In this document: positions 10,126 to 19,416 of the stretch, piece by piece
How positions within the stretch are numbered: position 1 is the stretch's first letter
How the letters are laid out: each line of letters starts with the position of its first letter
Assembly (NCBI GenBank): GCA_937139475.1
Contig: CAKZQF010000031.1
Span: 62,001-126,000 of the forward strand
Reading direction: 5' to 3'
From: an uncultured Gammaproteobacteria bacterium
GTDB taxonomy: Bacteria > Pseudomonadota > Gammaproteobacteria > Enterobacterales > Psychrobiaceae
DNA: 64,000 nt
Program-made: the position numbers and the translations under genes
The notes under the pieces: generated by a model
Seen by the model: only the letters and a program-made list of their open reading frames with translations
What the model was told of the DNA's origin: nothing
Databases searched by the model: none

Positions 10126-11304
10126 ATGAAAAAACTCACTCAGAGCCGTTTGTTATTGTTATCCTTGTGTTTATTCAGTCTTATCGGTTGTAAAAGTAAT
10201 GGTGGAAGTAGCCACACTTTCAATAATAGCCTATTTGTGGACCACCACTTCGTAAAACCTCAAAACCTACCTTCTCCCGATAATGTATTTAGTTTAACTC
10301 CACAGCAGCAATCATGGTTAAACGATACGGTGCGTGTTAGTAAAAGAAAATCGGCTACTCAACAAGTGATTAATAAAATTCTTAAACGAGACTTTAGTTC
10401 GTTTGACTATGACAACAGTTATACCCGTACCGCAGCCCAGACACTGGAAATGGGACAAGGAAATTGTTTATCCATGGTCATTATGACCGCGGCAATTGCC
10501 AAGCATCTTGATATACCATTTAAAGTCCAAAATATAAAAACGGCGCCAATGTGGGACCGCGATGGTGGTCTATATCTACTTAATGGTCACGTTAATATTC
10601 AGCTGAAAAATGATCCCAGCCCAACCAGTGCAACCACATTTGAGTTCTTTAGTTCCCCTTACATAACACTGGACTTTATTAATAGTGAAACGCGGCGTCA
10701 CTTATCAAAAAGAGTGATTTCACAACGTGAATTGATAGCGATGTATTACGTGAACTTGGCCGCCGATGCGATGGTATTACAGCAGTGGAGTAATGCTTAT
10801 TGGCTGTTGCGCCACTCATTAGATAGTGCGCCCGGTTACAGTGCTGCATGGAATAGTTTAGGGGTGTTGTATAAGCGAAATAATTTGATGGAACTTGCAG
10901 AAAAGGCCTATAAAAGGGCGATGGTATTAGATGAAAGTAATATGAATGTGGTATCAAACTATGCGTTGTTACTTAAGGAGCAAGGGCGTTTTCAGGAACT
11001 GTTTGACTATCAACGTAAGGTGGATTTAGCGCAGCTTAAAAACCCTTATCGTTACTTTGATCGCGCCGGTTATGCCTTTGCTCAAAAAGATTATTCACAA
11101 GCCCTCACGTTATATAAGAAAGCCGTCAAGCTATCGCCTGTTGTCGACGCTTTTTATTTTGGTTTATTTCGTACTTATTTAGCCATGGGCAATAAGAGTA
11201 AAGCCCGTGAAAGCCTGGAAATAGCCCACCAACACAGTGCGGACTTTGAAGACCGTAAGCGCTATAGCGTTAAATTGGCGTTGTTAAATGGAAAAAAGAA
11301 TTAA
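10126..11304 (+). CDS. Lipoprotein with transglutaminase-like domain and TPR repeats
   Basis: The 392-residue protein has a lipoprotein signal (SLIGC, lipidated Cys22), so it is membrane-anchored and probably periplasmic. Residues ~75-200 resemble a transglutaminase/cysteine-protease-like core: GQGNCLSMVIMTAAIAKHLDIPF with a candidate nucleophile Cys114 and a candidate His155 in LLNGHVNIQ. Residues ~215-375 are tetratricopeptide repeats (SAAWNSLGVLYKRNNLMELAEKAYKRAMV and following). GGAGC sits upstream of the ATG. It is monocistronic, between two minus-strand genes. I do not recognise a named family; the fold assignments are by motif only. Confidence 0.7.
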   Translation: MKKLTQSRLLLLSLCLFSLIGCKSNGGSSHTFNNSLFVDHHFVKPQNLPSPDNVFSLTPQQQSWLNDTVRVSKRKSATQQVINKILKRDFSSFDYDNSYTRTAAQTLEMGQGNCLSMVIMTAAIAKHLDIPFKVQNIKTAPMWDRDGGLYLLNGHVNIQLKNDPSPTSATTFEFFSSPYITLDFINSETRRHLSKRVISQRELIAMYYVNLAADAMVLQQWSNAYWLLRHSLDSAPGYSAAWNSLGVLYKRNNLMELAEKAYKRAMVLDESNMNVVSNYALLLKEQGRFQELFDYQRKVDLAQLKNPYRYFDRAGYAFAQKDYSQALTLYKKAVKLSPVVDAFYFGLFRTYLAMGNKSKARESLEIAHQHSADFEDRKRYSVKLALLNGKKN

Positions 11305-11306
11305 AA

Positions 11307-11360
11307 AAGGCCTACTGTTTACCCAACCCCCTTGAAGGTGCTTAGGTATCAATAGGCCTT
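11307..11360. terminator. Inverted repeat between convergent genes, possible bidirectional terminator
   Basis: An 8-bp perfect repeat (AAGGCCTA at 11307-11314, TAGGCCTT at 11353-11360) flanks a 38-base spacer between the TPR lipoprotein and ppaC. The loop is long and the T-tracts are short, so termination is only likely. Confidence 0.45.
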
Positions 11361-11367
11361 ATATTGA

Positions 11368-12288
11368 TTAGGCGAATGCCTTCTCTAGTGGTGGTACTAC
11401 TTGTTTCTTACGACTTAGTACACCGTCTAGCCATACTTTGCCATCAACCGTTTCTTTGCCAAAGGCTTTTACTGCCAGGTCTTCGTCATCGCTAACCATT
11501 AGCATTTCTGAACCTTCAGCCATAATGTCAGTTAGTAGCAACATTACGCTATGCTGGCCTTCTTCCTGTTTTAATTTGGCTAAATCAGCTTCCAATTCTG
11601 GCTTCATCTGATCAAAAATTGCAAGGTCGATAACCTCTAATTGACCGATGCCAACTTTAGTGCCATTCATATTGAAGTTTTTGAAATCACGCATCACAAG
11701 ATCACGCATTGGCGTGTTTAATACTGCTGATTTAACCTCAAACATTTCCATGCCTAAGGCTTTAAAGTCTTCAATACCTGCGATGTCAGCTAGCACTTCA
11801 ACACAACGAATGTCTGCTGTGGTACAAGTTGGTGATTTAAAAACAACAGTGTCACTTAAGATGGCACAAAGCATCATCCCGGCGATATCTTTAGGGATTT
11901 CGACATTATGAAAGTCGTACATCATTTTTATCACGGTATTACTACAGCCAACAGGACGGATCCAACATTCTAATGGCGTGTCTGAAGTCAGGTCACCAAG
12001 CTTATGATGGTCAACTATTCCCAGAATTGTTGCTTCGCTGATATCATCAGGGGCAAGTGCGATATCTGAATGATCGACAATGTATAAACTGTCTCCAGCG
12101 TAGCTCATTTTTAGCAATGGCGCTTCATAGCCAAACTTGTCTAAAATGAATTGCGTTTCTGGCGAAGGTTCACCAAGGCGAGCTGGGATAACTTCTTCAC
12201 CGATTTGGTTCTTTAAGTACGCCAGTGCAATAGCACCAACAATTGAATCTGAGTCGGGTACTTTGTGTCCCACTGCATAAGTTGCCAT
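11368..12288 (-). CDS. ppaC: Manganese-dependent inorganic pyrophosphatase (family II, DHH)
   Basis: This enzyme hydrolyses pyrophosphate to phosphate in the cytoplasm. The 306-residue length is typical of family II. The DHH-superfamily motifs are present: GHKVPDSDSI near the N-terminus, VDHSD, VDHHKLGD near residue 92-98, and the C-terminal substrate-binding SRKKQVVPPLE. The cytosolic PPi it removes includes that released by ATP sulfurylase (cysDN) nearby, but the gene is independently placed. It is single, between a convergent lipoprotein gene and fbp in the same direction 198 bases away. Confidence 0.95.
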   Translation of the reverse strand: MATYAVGHKVPDSDSIVGAIALAYLKNQIGEEVIPARLGEPSPETQFILDKFGYEAPLLKMSYAGDSLYIVDHSDIALAPDDISEATILGIVDHHKLGDLTSDTPLECWIRPVGCSNTVIKMMYDFHNVEIPKDIAGMMLCAILSDTVVFKSPTCTTADIRCVEVLADIAGIEDFKALGMEMFEVKSAVLNTPMRDLVMRDFKNFNMNGTKVGIGQLEVIDLAIFDQMKPELEADLAKLKQEEGQHSVMLLLTDIMAEGSEMLMVSDDEDLAVKAFGKETVDGKVWLDGVLSRKKQVVPPLEKAFA

Positions 12289-12486
12289 ATCTAAATCTCT
12301 TTAATAACTAATTTAATGATTACTCGTATTGTATCGCAGACACAAATAACGTCTATTGTCTATTTGGCTTATATCAATTAGACAACGTCATTGTGCATTT
12401 GTGCTGGTTAGAATGGACTATTGCTTGCAAGGTAGCGTCCATTCCTTCGATTTAGCACAGCGAGCACACATTTAATCTTGTTGGGA

Positions 12487-13455
12487 CTACTTATGATATT
12501 CCAAACAAGTATTTACTTCATTTTTTGAGCCTAATACAACAGCCACGCGTTGATGTATCTCACTTGGCTCGATTTCCATTATGCGCTCATAGCCAGTTGA
12601 CGCGATACCGCCTGCCTGTTCGACAAGAAAGCCCATTGGGTTTGCTTCGTACATTAAGCGTAATTTATGCGGTTTGGCAGGGTTTTTATTGTCCGTAGGG
12701 TAGGTGAAAATACCGCCACGGGACAGCACGCGATGTACATCACCAACCATTGCAGCAATCCAACGCATGTTGAAGTTCTTGTCTCGTTTTCCTGTTGTAC
12801 CAGCGAGTAAGTCTGCAATGTATTGTTGCATCGCTGGTTCCCAAAAGCGTTGGTTTGACATGTTAATCGCAAACTCTTGAGTGTCTTCGCTAATGGTCAT
12901 TTTCTCATTGGTTAGTAAAAACTCACCAATGGTATTGTCTAGCGTGAAGAGCTTAACACCGTCTCCGGTGGTTAGCGCAAGTTGAGTTGATGGACCATAT
13001 AATACGTAACCAGCTGACACTTGTGCCGTACCAGGTTGAAGGAACATCTCTTCAGTCGCTCCTTCCATGCCTTCTGGCACTTCCATAATCGAGAAGATAG
13101 TGCCAACTAGGCTATTAATGTCGATATTTGAAGAGCCATCTAATGGATCAAAGCAAACTAAATAGCGGCCCGATGGGGAGCCTGCAACAATTGTATCTTC
13201 TTCTTCTGAGGCAATTGCTCTGACAAGCCCAGACTCAAGCAAGATATCTTTTATCAGCTGGTTGGAGATAACATCAAGTTTTTTCTGCGTTTCTCCTTGG
13301 ATGTTTTCATCTAGGGTTGAGCCCAAAATACCAGCGAGCTCACCTTGATGAAGGCGAAAAGATATTTCTTTACAAGCGGCCATTAAGGTATTTAAAAGTG
13401 AGATAAGTTCTAAATCGACATTGTCGTCGCGTAAAACTGGGACAAAGCGTTGCAT
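12487..13455 (-). CDS. fbp: Fructose-1,6-bisphosphatase class 1
   Basis: The product hydrolyses fructose 1,6-bisphosphate to fructose 6-phosphate, the irreversible gluconeogenic step. The 322-residue protein has the class 1 motifs: [19 protein letters not shown] (metal and substrate site), and the downstream [16 protein letters not shown] and [25 protein letters not shown] serves as a ribosome binding site before the ATG. It is divergent from the histidine-kinase-like gene. Confidence 0.97.
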   Translation of the reverse strand: MQRFVPVLRDDNVDLELISLLNTLMAACKEISFRLHQGELAGILGSTLDENIQGETQKKLDVISNQLIKDILLESGLVRAIASEEEDTIVAGSPSGRYLVCFDPLDGSSNIDINSLVGTIFSIMEVPEGMEGATEEMFLQPGTAQVSAGYVLYGPSTQLALTTGDGVKLFTLDNTIGEFLLTNEKMTISEDTQEFAINMSNQRFWEPAMQQYIADLLAGTTGKRDKNFNMRWIAAMVGDVHRVLSRGGIFTYPTDNKNPAKPHKLRLMYEANPMGFLVEQAGGIASTGYERIMEIEPSEIHQRVAVVLGSKNEVNTCLEYHK

Positions 13456-13651
13456 TGAAGGATCCTAGGTGATGTTAAAAGACTGTGTAATGATAACGTA
13501 AACCGCTACTTTGTGCATAGTCGAACTTGGTAAGAATTGCAATTTGTTGCGTTGTGATTCGTTGTTTTAAAAAATTATATCGAGGTAGCTATTTAATTAA
13601 GCGTTTGTTGGGTAATATCTTTCTTTTATTATTCTGTTTTATAGCTAGTTT

Positions 13652-15112
13652 ATGTTTAAGTTATCTTTTCAAGAGAGTGTGATTGGTCGACGTTTTATTT
13701 TATATACGTTGGTCTTTAGTTCAATTGTTGCCTTGGTTTTTACCTTAGTTCAAGTGCAACGGGAGTCGCTACGTGAAGAGCAAAAATATACACATTTTGA
13801 AGAGATTATCGAACACAGTTTGCTTGATAGCTTAGGCAACAGTATTTGGGCCTATGATGACTCTCAAATTTATTCACAGCTGCAAGGTGTGAAGAACCTC
13901 CCCTCTGTGCAGCGTGTTCACTTGGCATTGCCTGACGATGTACAGTTTAATGTTGGACAAATTACAGCTGATTATATTAAAAGCAAAGACTTCCCTGTTT
14001 TTTATGCCAATCACGGTGTCACTCAGTCGATGGGGGTGATGACCGTATATACCAGCATGGATGAGCGTTACCTTTATTTATTCGAATACGCGATGCTTAT
14101 CTTGGTCACTAATCTTTCAAAGACGCTTTTTGTTGTTATCTTTATGTTTTTTCTTTTTGATTTTTTAGTATCACGTCACTTACTTCACATTGCTAAGGAA
14201 TTAATGCACTACAACCAAAGTGAAAAGCCAGTTCGTATCCAACTGAAACGTAAAAAACATGAAAACAGTGATGAATTAGACTCACTGGTTGATTCAATAA
14301 ATACGCTTCAGCAGCGGGTTTTTTTTGAACAATGTAAATTTAATAATCAGCTTAGTCAAAAAGAGTTATTGCATGAGCAAATTATTGAGCAAAAAGAACA
14401 GCTAATGGATTTAGAGCGCAATATCGGGCTTAATGAGTTTGCACTTGGTTTAAGAGTTGAAATCCGTAAGCCATTGTTTGGCCTTAGAACTAGCTGTGAA
14501 AAACTGCATCACGACGCCAATATGATTCCCTATAATCGACTAGCGGTAAATAGTGGCCTGGAGGAAATGTCTGGCTTTATCAACCGCGCATTGGAAGTGA
14601 TTGACCAAAGTAATGACTTATTTAAATACAAGCAGCCAAGTTGTAGCTCGGTGGATATTAATGTGTCAATTGCCAAAATGCTCGATTTACTCTCACATAA
14701 TTTTCAAGCTGAAGGGATATGCGTTAAACACCCAACCGCAAGTCAGTCTGTCCTGGCCTATGTCGATGAGAAACATATTGAACAAGTGTTGATTAGCGTT
14801 GTGAAGAATGGGTTGGAATCGCTTACCCAGAGCGAACAAGAGAACAAAAATATTGAAATCAATGCATTTGCGATTGAAGACAGAGTAGAAATTCATGTGG
14901 AAGATAACGGTCCTGGGGTAGAAGAGCATTTGTTGGAAAAGATTTTTGTGCCTTATTACACGACTAAGGAAACGGGGCTGGGAATTGGTTTAAGCATTTC
15001 CCGTAGCTTACTTCTCGAGATGGAGGGGAGTATTGTTGCAAGCAATAATACAAGCGGGTTTTCAATTGTGATCACTTTGCCCGCTTGTGGATTAGATGGT
15101 GCTCTTAATTAA
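13652..15112 (+). CDS. Membrane sensor histidine-kinase-like protein lacking the H-box histidine
   Basis: The 486-residue protein has two transmembrane segments (~15-35 and ~147-172) flanking a ~110-residue periplasmic region, then a coiled-coil-like linker and a kinase module. The ATPase domain (~370-482) is complete: N box VVKNGLES, G1 DNGPGV, F box IFVPYYTTKE, G2 GLGIGLSISRSL. At the dimerisation/H box the sequence is GLRVEIRKPLFGLR, aligning with the usual A-H-E-I-x-N-P-L, and Val269 stands where the phosphoacceptor histidine should be. It may thus signal by another route, act as a heterodimer partner, or use a different His. No response regulator is adjacent. The end overlaps the next, convergent gene. 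Confidence 0.82.
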   Translation: MFKLSFQESVIGRRFILYTLVFSSIVALVFTLVQVQRESLREEQKYTHFEEIIEHSLLDSLGNSIWAYDDSQIYSQLQGVKNLPSVQRVHLALPDDVQFNVGQITADYIKSKDFPVFYANHGVTQSMGVMTVYTSMDERYLYLFEYAMLILVTNLSKTLFVVIFMFFLFDFLVSRHLLHIAKELMHYNQSEKPVRIQLKRKKHENSDELDSLVDSINTLQQRVFFEQCKFNNQLSQKELLHEQIIEQKEQLMDLERNIGLNEFALGLRVEIRKPLFGLRTSCEKLHHDANMIPYNRLAVNSGLEEMSGFINRALEVIDQSNDLFKYKQPSCSSVDINVSIAKMLDLLSHNFQAEGICVKHPTASQSVLAYVDEKHIEQVLISVVKNGLESLTQSEQENKNIEINAFAIEDRVEIHVEDNGPGVEEHLLEKIFVPYYTTKETGLGIGLSISRSLLLEMEGSIVASNNTSGFSIVITLPACGLDGALN

Positions 15113-15714
15113 GCACTACGTTTTAATTGCGCCACTGGTGATAAATAGCTTGGGCGCGCTAGTTTTAAATAGGTGATGTCTTCCCCGTTCGGTTTACCTT
15201 GAGGTAACTTTAAGCGGGACTTCGTTAAGTGCTGGCGTGCAATATGCGAAATCATTAACTCGACTTCTTTTGCCCCTTCGTCATTACGACGAGTGGTGGC
15301 GTAAAAATCTACGGCAATTAGTACCCCAGAGTTTAACAGACTTTTTACTTCGCACTCTTGGCTCGGTAACCACAGTGATGTTTGGCGTTGCAAATAAAAC
15401 TCTCGCAACACGGCTCGCTCGCCGCTCGTTAATGTTTTAACTCTATCCTGGATTTGTTCGCTCAATTGTTGTTGACGTGCTTTATGACGGGCGTTGGCAA
15501 TAATTGACGAGCAGAAGTCGATAACCAGGTAGGTCGAACTTAAGATGAAAAGCATGCCAAAAATATGCGCCGATTCATCCATTAAGGGCAATAATTTAAA
15601 TGTTGCCAACATCGAGTTGGGCATAAATAGTACCAAAGCCGTAGCAATGGCGATCCATAGCATCGTTTGAAATAGGTAATAAGAGAATGAGGTTTTTGAT
15701 TCGTCTTTCCACAT
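15109..15714 (-). CDS. SieB-like (superinfection exclusion B family) membrane protein
   Basis: The 201-residue protein has two hydrophobic segments (~10-32 and ~45-68), a basic linker, and a soluble C-terminal half. The part from LTSGERAVLREFYLQ through TSLWLP and VKSLLNSGVLIAV resembles the superinfection exclusion B family, first named from lambdoid phage. Chromosomal members outside prophages are usually of unknown role, and nothing phage-like surrounds this one. I chose ATG 15714 rather than a TTG 18 bases earlier because GGGAG lies 6 bases upstream. The family call is from memory of the pattern and needs a profile check. Confidence 0.6.
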   Translation of the reverse strand: MWKDESKTSFSYYLFQTMLWIAIATALVLFMPNSMLATFKLLPLMDESAHIFGMLFILSSTYLVIDFCSSIIANARHKARQQQLSEQIQDRVKTLTSGERAVLREFYLQRQTSLWLPSQECEVKSLLNSGVLIAVDFYATTRRNDEGAKEVELMISHIARQHLTKSRLKLPQGKPNGEDITYLKLARPSYLSPVAQLKRSA

Positions 15715-16159
15715 GGCATGCTCCCGTGACAATTGTTTGTCATTATTAATCTAATTCTCCTATAAGCAAAATCCGTTCCTAAAGCACCAGCATTTCAAAA
15801 ATATGCGTTAAAGTGATGATTTATTGAACTTTGGCTTTAACTAATCACATCTTGTGTTAACAACAAATGCGCCAAAACTTGCCGCTTAGTGCCATAGGAA
15901 AGAATGTATTTGGCTTGGTTTATTTCATTATAAATTGGTCTATTGTGCCAAATTACTAATCGCTGTTATCGGTTTAATATTTTTTTACTCTTTGTATCTA
16001 ATTGATTTTTATGTAAATGGTATTTTATTTAAGGGTTGGCATTGTTTTGGCAACAGCAATGTCAATAGTAAAGGAAATAGTCATAGTCTTAGTAAAGACA
16101 AGTTCGATAATAAACAGTGGTTCAAGCCACTTCCATTAAATTAACGCTGAGTAAAAAAT
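15715..16159. other. Divergent intergenic region with a doubtful small membrane ORF
   Basis: These 445 bases lie between the SieB-like gene and the adhesin-like gene. A frame from TTG 15935 to 16144 could encode 69 residues: one hydrophobic helix (LLIAVIGLIFFYSLYLI) then a polar Asn/Ser/Lys-rich tail. It has no ATG and no ribosome binding site. A better site (AGGAAAG then ATG 15904) opens only a 9-codon frame that stops at 15931-15933 in another phase. The stretch may be a decayed small gene or plain promoter DNA. Confidence 0.3.
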
Positions 16160-16816
16160 ATGAAAAATTCAAATAAATCAGAAGCTAACACATTGGTTAA
16201 ATGGGGTGTAGGGGCTGTATTAACAATTGCTTCGATGGGCTCTGCTTATGCTTACGGTGATAACGATAAAATTATTACTAAAGACATTCAGATCAAAAAT
16301 GCTCAGCAGTTACATTTAGATGCTCATGTTGGTAGCGTCAAGTTTTCGCCATCTAGTGATGATCAAATACATGTTTATGTAAAAGTGAGCGATAAAGAAG
16401 GCTGGGGAATTTTTAAAGACTCACCTCAAGACGCACAATTAGTTGTGCAGCGTGAAGGGAATAAGCTCACGTTGTCATTAAATGATGATGAATACGGCGA
16501 AGAATGGCGAATTGAGTTACCGCAAATGAGCTTGCTAAATGCGGACCTAGGTGTGGGTGAAATACAAGTAAAACGTATTAATACAAATCTCAAACTTGAT
16601 GTCGGTGTTGGTGAAGCGACTATTGTGGCTAGCGCTAGTGCTTATTCAAGTGCAAATGGCCAAGCCGGTGTCGGTGCAGCGGCAGTGCGTAGCGTGAGCG
16701 GCACGACAACCTCTGATCGAGCGATGGTTAGTGAAGAGGTTAATTGGACTGGTAGTGGCGAATATTCAATTGATGTAGAAGTTGGTGTCGGTGATATTTC
16801 AATTAAGCTCGATTAG
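16160..16816 (+). CDS. Exported protein with adhesin-like (DUF4097-type) beta repeats
   Basis: The 218-residue protein has an N-terminal signal peptide (hydrophobic WGVGAVLTIASMGSAYA, cleavage likely near residue 32). The mature part is predicted to be all beta: short repeating units ending in VGVGE/VGVGD (LGVGEIQVK, VGVGEATIV, VGVGDISIK), like the putative auto-transporter adhesin or DUF4097 beta-helix families. It has no membrane anchor, so periplasmic or secreted location is inferred. It is monocistronic with a strong terminator. The function is unknown. Confidence 0.6.
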   Translation: MKNSNKSEANTLVKWGVGAVLTIASMGSAYAYGDNDKIITKDIQIKNAQQLHLDAHVGSVKFSPSSDDQIHVYVKVSDKEGWGIFKDSPQDAQLVVQREGNKLTLSLNDDEYGEEWRIELPQMSLLNADLGVGEIQVKRINTNLKLDVGVGEATIVASASAYSSANGQAGVGAAAVRSVSGTTTSDRAMVSEEVNWTGSGEYSIDVEVGVGDISIKLD

Positions 16817-16872
16817 GGTTCAATAAAACGCTTATTTTCACTGTCTTAAGGACATAAAAGATTATCTCTTTT

Positions 16873-16900
16873 GACCGAGTATTATTACTCGGTCTTTTTT
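16873..16900 (+). terminator. Rho-independent terminator after the adhesin-like gene
   Basis: A 9-bp perfect stem (GACCGAGTA/TACTCGGTC) with a TTAT loop is followed by six T. Confidence 0.9.
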
Positions 16901-17049
16901 ATTTCGGGCGTAATTTTTTATTTATCTGGTTGATGTTAATCCGCTTTTACATTTTTTAAATGAATGTTTGTTATGTGCTAAACCTATACAAATAAAATCG
17001 CTTAAACTAAAGTCTCATAAAAACAGTCCCTTACAATTTATCCTGTCTG

Positions 17050-17078
17050 TTGTGTCAGGTTTGGGGCTTTGGTATAAT
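17050..17078 (+). promoter_or_regulatory. Candidate sigma-70 promoter of glcB
   Basis: TATAAT at 17073-17078 carries an extended -10 (TGG before it) and is spaced 17 bases from TTGTGT at 17050-17055. It lies about 70 bases before the glcB start. The rest of the 330-base gap after 16816 holds only the terminator and AT-rich sequence. Confidence 0.55.
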
Positions 17079-17146
17079 GGGTGCATCTAACATTATTGAA
17101 TGTTATATTTTTGTAAATAATATTGATAGACATTTGCGAGGCAAAG

Positions 17147-19306
17147 ATGACACAACGGGTAACTATTGGTGGATTACAGGTAGCTCAACAGTTATTTGAT
17201 TTCATCAATCAACAGGCATTGCCACAGACAGGCATAGAGCAAGATAAATTTTGGGCCTCATTTGAGCAAATTATTAACGAATTCGCACCGCGAAACCGTG
17301 ACCTTCTAGCAAAGCGAGATGATATTCAGGCATCAATTGATCAGTGGCATCAAAACAATGAATATGAATTTTCAAGCTACAAAGCCTTCTTACAAGAAAT
17401 CGGTTATTTACTACCGCCTTGCGAAGACTTTAAGATCACCACGACAAATGTTGACCCTGAGATGGCAACCATGGCTGGCCCGCAATTGGTTGTCCCTGTA
17501 ATGAATTCTCGTTTTGCTCTAAATGCAGCTAATGCGCGTTGGGGCTCTTTATATGATGCGCTTTATGGAACCGACGCGATTAGCGAAGATAATGGTGCTG
17601 AGAAAGGCAAGGGCTATAACCCGGTTCGTGGTAACAAGGTCATCGCTTTTGGTCGCGATTTTCTAAACTCTGCTGCACCGTTAGCTACTGGAAGCCATAC
17701 AGGCAGCGCAAGTTACGTTATCAACGCTGGTGAGTTACAAGTCACATTGAGCAATGGTGAAGTTACTAACCTGGCTGATAAGGGGCAATTTGTTGGCTAC
17801 ACCGGCGAAGCACAAGCGCCTAAGTCAATTTTAATCAAAAACAATGGCCTGCACATTGAGATCAACATTGATCCTACGAGCCCTATTGGTCAAAGCGACG
17901 GCGCTGGCGTAAGCGATATCCTGCTAGAGTCTGCCTTAACGACGATTATGGATTGTGAAGATTCTATCGCAGCGGTCGATGCTGATGACAAGGTGGCTGT
18001 TTATAGTAATTGGCTTGGCCTAATGAAAGGTGACTTGTCAGAAACGATTAACAAAGGTGGTAAAGAATTCACTCGCCAATTAAACAGTGACCGTCAGTAT
18101 ACGAGTTCTACCGGTGGTGAATTGACGCTTAAAGGTCGTAGTTTAATGTTCGTGCGTAACGTTGGCCACTTGATGACCAATGAAGCGATTATCGATAAAG
18201 ATGGCTATGAAGTACCTGAAGGTATATTAGATGGCATGATCACATCGCTAATTTCACTGCACGATGTTAAAGGTAACGGACAGTTTAGCAATACCACGAC
18301 TGGCTCTATTTACATTGTTAAGCCAAAGATGCACGGACCTGAAGAAGTTGCTTTTGCTGATGACTTATTTAATGCAGTAGAAGATGCCTACGAATTGCCT
18401 CGTCATACCATTAAAATGGGCATTATGGATGAAGAGCGTCGGACAACGATTAACTTAAAACAATGTATTAAAGCGGCTGCTGGTCGTGTTGTATTTATCA
18501 ATACTGGTTTCCTTGACCGCACCGGTGATGAAATTCATACCTCAATGGAAGCTGGCCCAATGATCCGTAAAGGTGACATGAAAGGCGCTGCTTGGATTGG
18601 TGCTTACGAAAACTGGAACGTTGATATCGGTTTGGCTTGTGGTTTAAGCGGAAAAGCGCAAATTGGTAAAGGTATGTGGGCAATTCCAGACCAGATGGCT
18701 AACATGCTAGAGACTAAAATTGCGCATCCACTAGCTGGTGCAAATACCGCATGGGTACCCTCGCCAACCGCGGCTTCATTACATGTAATGCATTACCATA
18801 AAGTGGACGTATTTGCCCAGCAACAGCAAATCGCTAACCGTGAAATTGCAAACGTAGATGATATCTTATCGATTCCGCTAGCAACAAACCCTAACTGGAG
18901 CGATGAAGAAATTACGCAAGAGTTAGAGAACAATGCTCAAGGTATCTTAGGCTACGTTGTACGCTGGGTTGATGCTGGCATTGGTTGTTCTAAAGTACCT
19001 GATATTAACAATGTTGGTTTGATGGAAGACCGTGCAACGCTACGTATTTCTGCGCAACACATTGCTAACTGGTTACGTCACGAAGTGTGCACTAAAGAAC
19101 AAGTACTAGCAACGCTGCAAAAAATGGCCGCTGTGGTTGATGGTCAAAATGCTGGCGACCCAACTTATCGCCCAATGGCTGGGAACTTTGATAGTAGTAT
19201 CGCTTTTCAAGCCGCTTGTGAATTGGTGTTTGAAGGTTGCGCGCAGCCAAGTGGTTACACCGAGCCGGTATTACACCGTCGTCGTATTGAGCTAAAAGCA
19301 TCATAA
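17147..19306 (+). CDS. glcB: Malate synthase G
   Basis: This enzyme condenses glyoxylate with acetyl-CoA to malate, closing the glyoxylate shunt or glycolate use. The 719-residue length matches the monomeric G isoform (~720) rather than the ~530-residue A form. Signatures include [32 protein letters not shown] and [15 protein letters not shown] [15 protein letters not shown], plus [22 protein letters not shown] chose ATG 17147 because GAGG lies 5 bases upstream; an in-frame TTG is at 17123. It is followed by a terminator and then by gph, which yields glycolate. Confidence 0.96.
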   Translation: MTQRVTIGGLQVAQQLFDFINQQALPQTGIEQDKFWASFEQIINEFAPRNRDLLAKRDDIQASIDQWHQNNEYEFSSYKAFLQEIGYLLPPCEDFKITTTNVDPEMATMAGPQLVVPVMNSRFALNAANARWGSLYDALYGTDAISEDNGAEKGKGYNPVRGNKVIAFGRDFLNSAAPLATGSHTGSASYVINAGELQVTLSNGEVTNLADKGQFVGYTGEAQAPKSILIKNNGLHIEINIDPTSPIGQSDGAGVSDILLESALTTIMDCEDSIAAVDADDKVAVYSNWLGLMKGDLSETINKGGKEFTRQLNSDRQYTSSTGGELTLKGRSLMFVRNVGHLMTNEAIIDKDGYEVPEGILDGMITSLISLHDVKGNGQFSNTTTGSIYIVKPKMHGPEEVAFADDLFNAVEDAYELPRHTIKMGIMDEERRTTINLKQCIKAAAGRVVFINTGFLDRTGDEIHTSMEAGPMIRKGDMKGAAWIGAYENWNVDIGLACGLSGKAQIGKGMWAIPDQMANMLETKIAHPLAGANTAWVPSPTAASLHVMHYHKVDVFAQQQQIANREIANVDDILSIPLATNPNWSDEEITQELENNAQGILGYVVRWVDAGIGCSKVPDINNVGLMEDRATLRISAQHIANWLRHEVCTKEQVLATLQKMAAVVDGQNAGDPTYRPMAGNFDSSIAFQAACELVFEGCAQPSGYTEPVLHRRRIELKAS

Positions 19307-19334
19307 TCGCTCGATAGTAACTTAAGCGAAAACA

Positions 19335-19365
19335 AAGCCCATATATTCGTTATATGGGCTTTTTT
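19335..19365 (+). terminator. Rho-independent terminator after glcB
   Basis: An 11-bp stem (AAGCCCATATA/TATATGGGCTT) with a TTCGT loop is followed by a T-run. Confidence 0.9.
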
Positions 19366-19416
19366 CGTTTTGGTTTACAGCATCGGTGATATACTTCGCT
19401 GCACTGGATATTTTTT

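Noticed and set aside
15935..16144. 69-residue membrane-like ORF as an independent gene
   Set aside because: It starts at TTG with no ribosome binding site or ATG in frame, so it is reported only as a doubtful element of the intergenic region.
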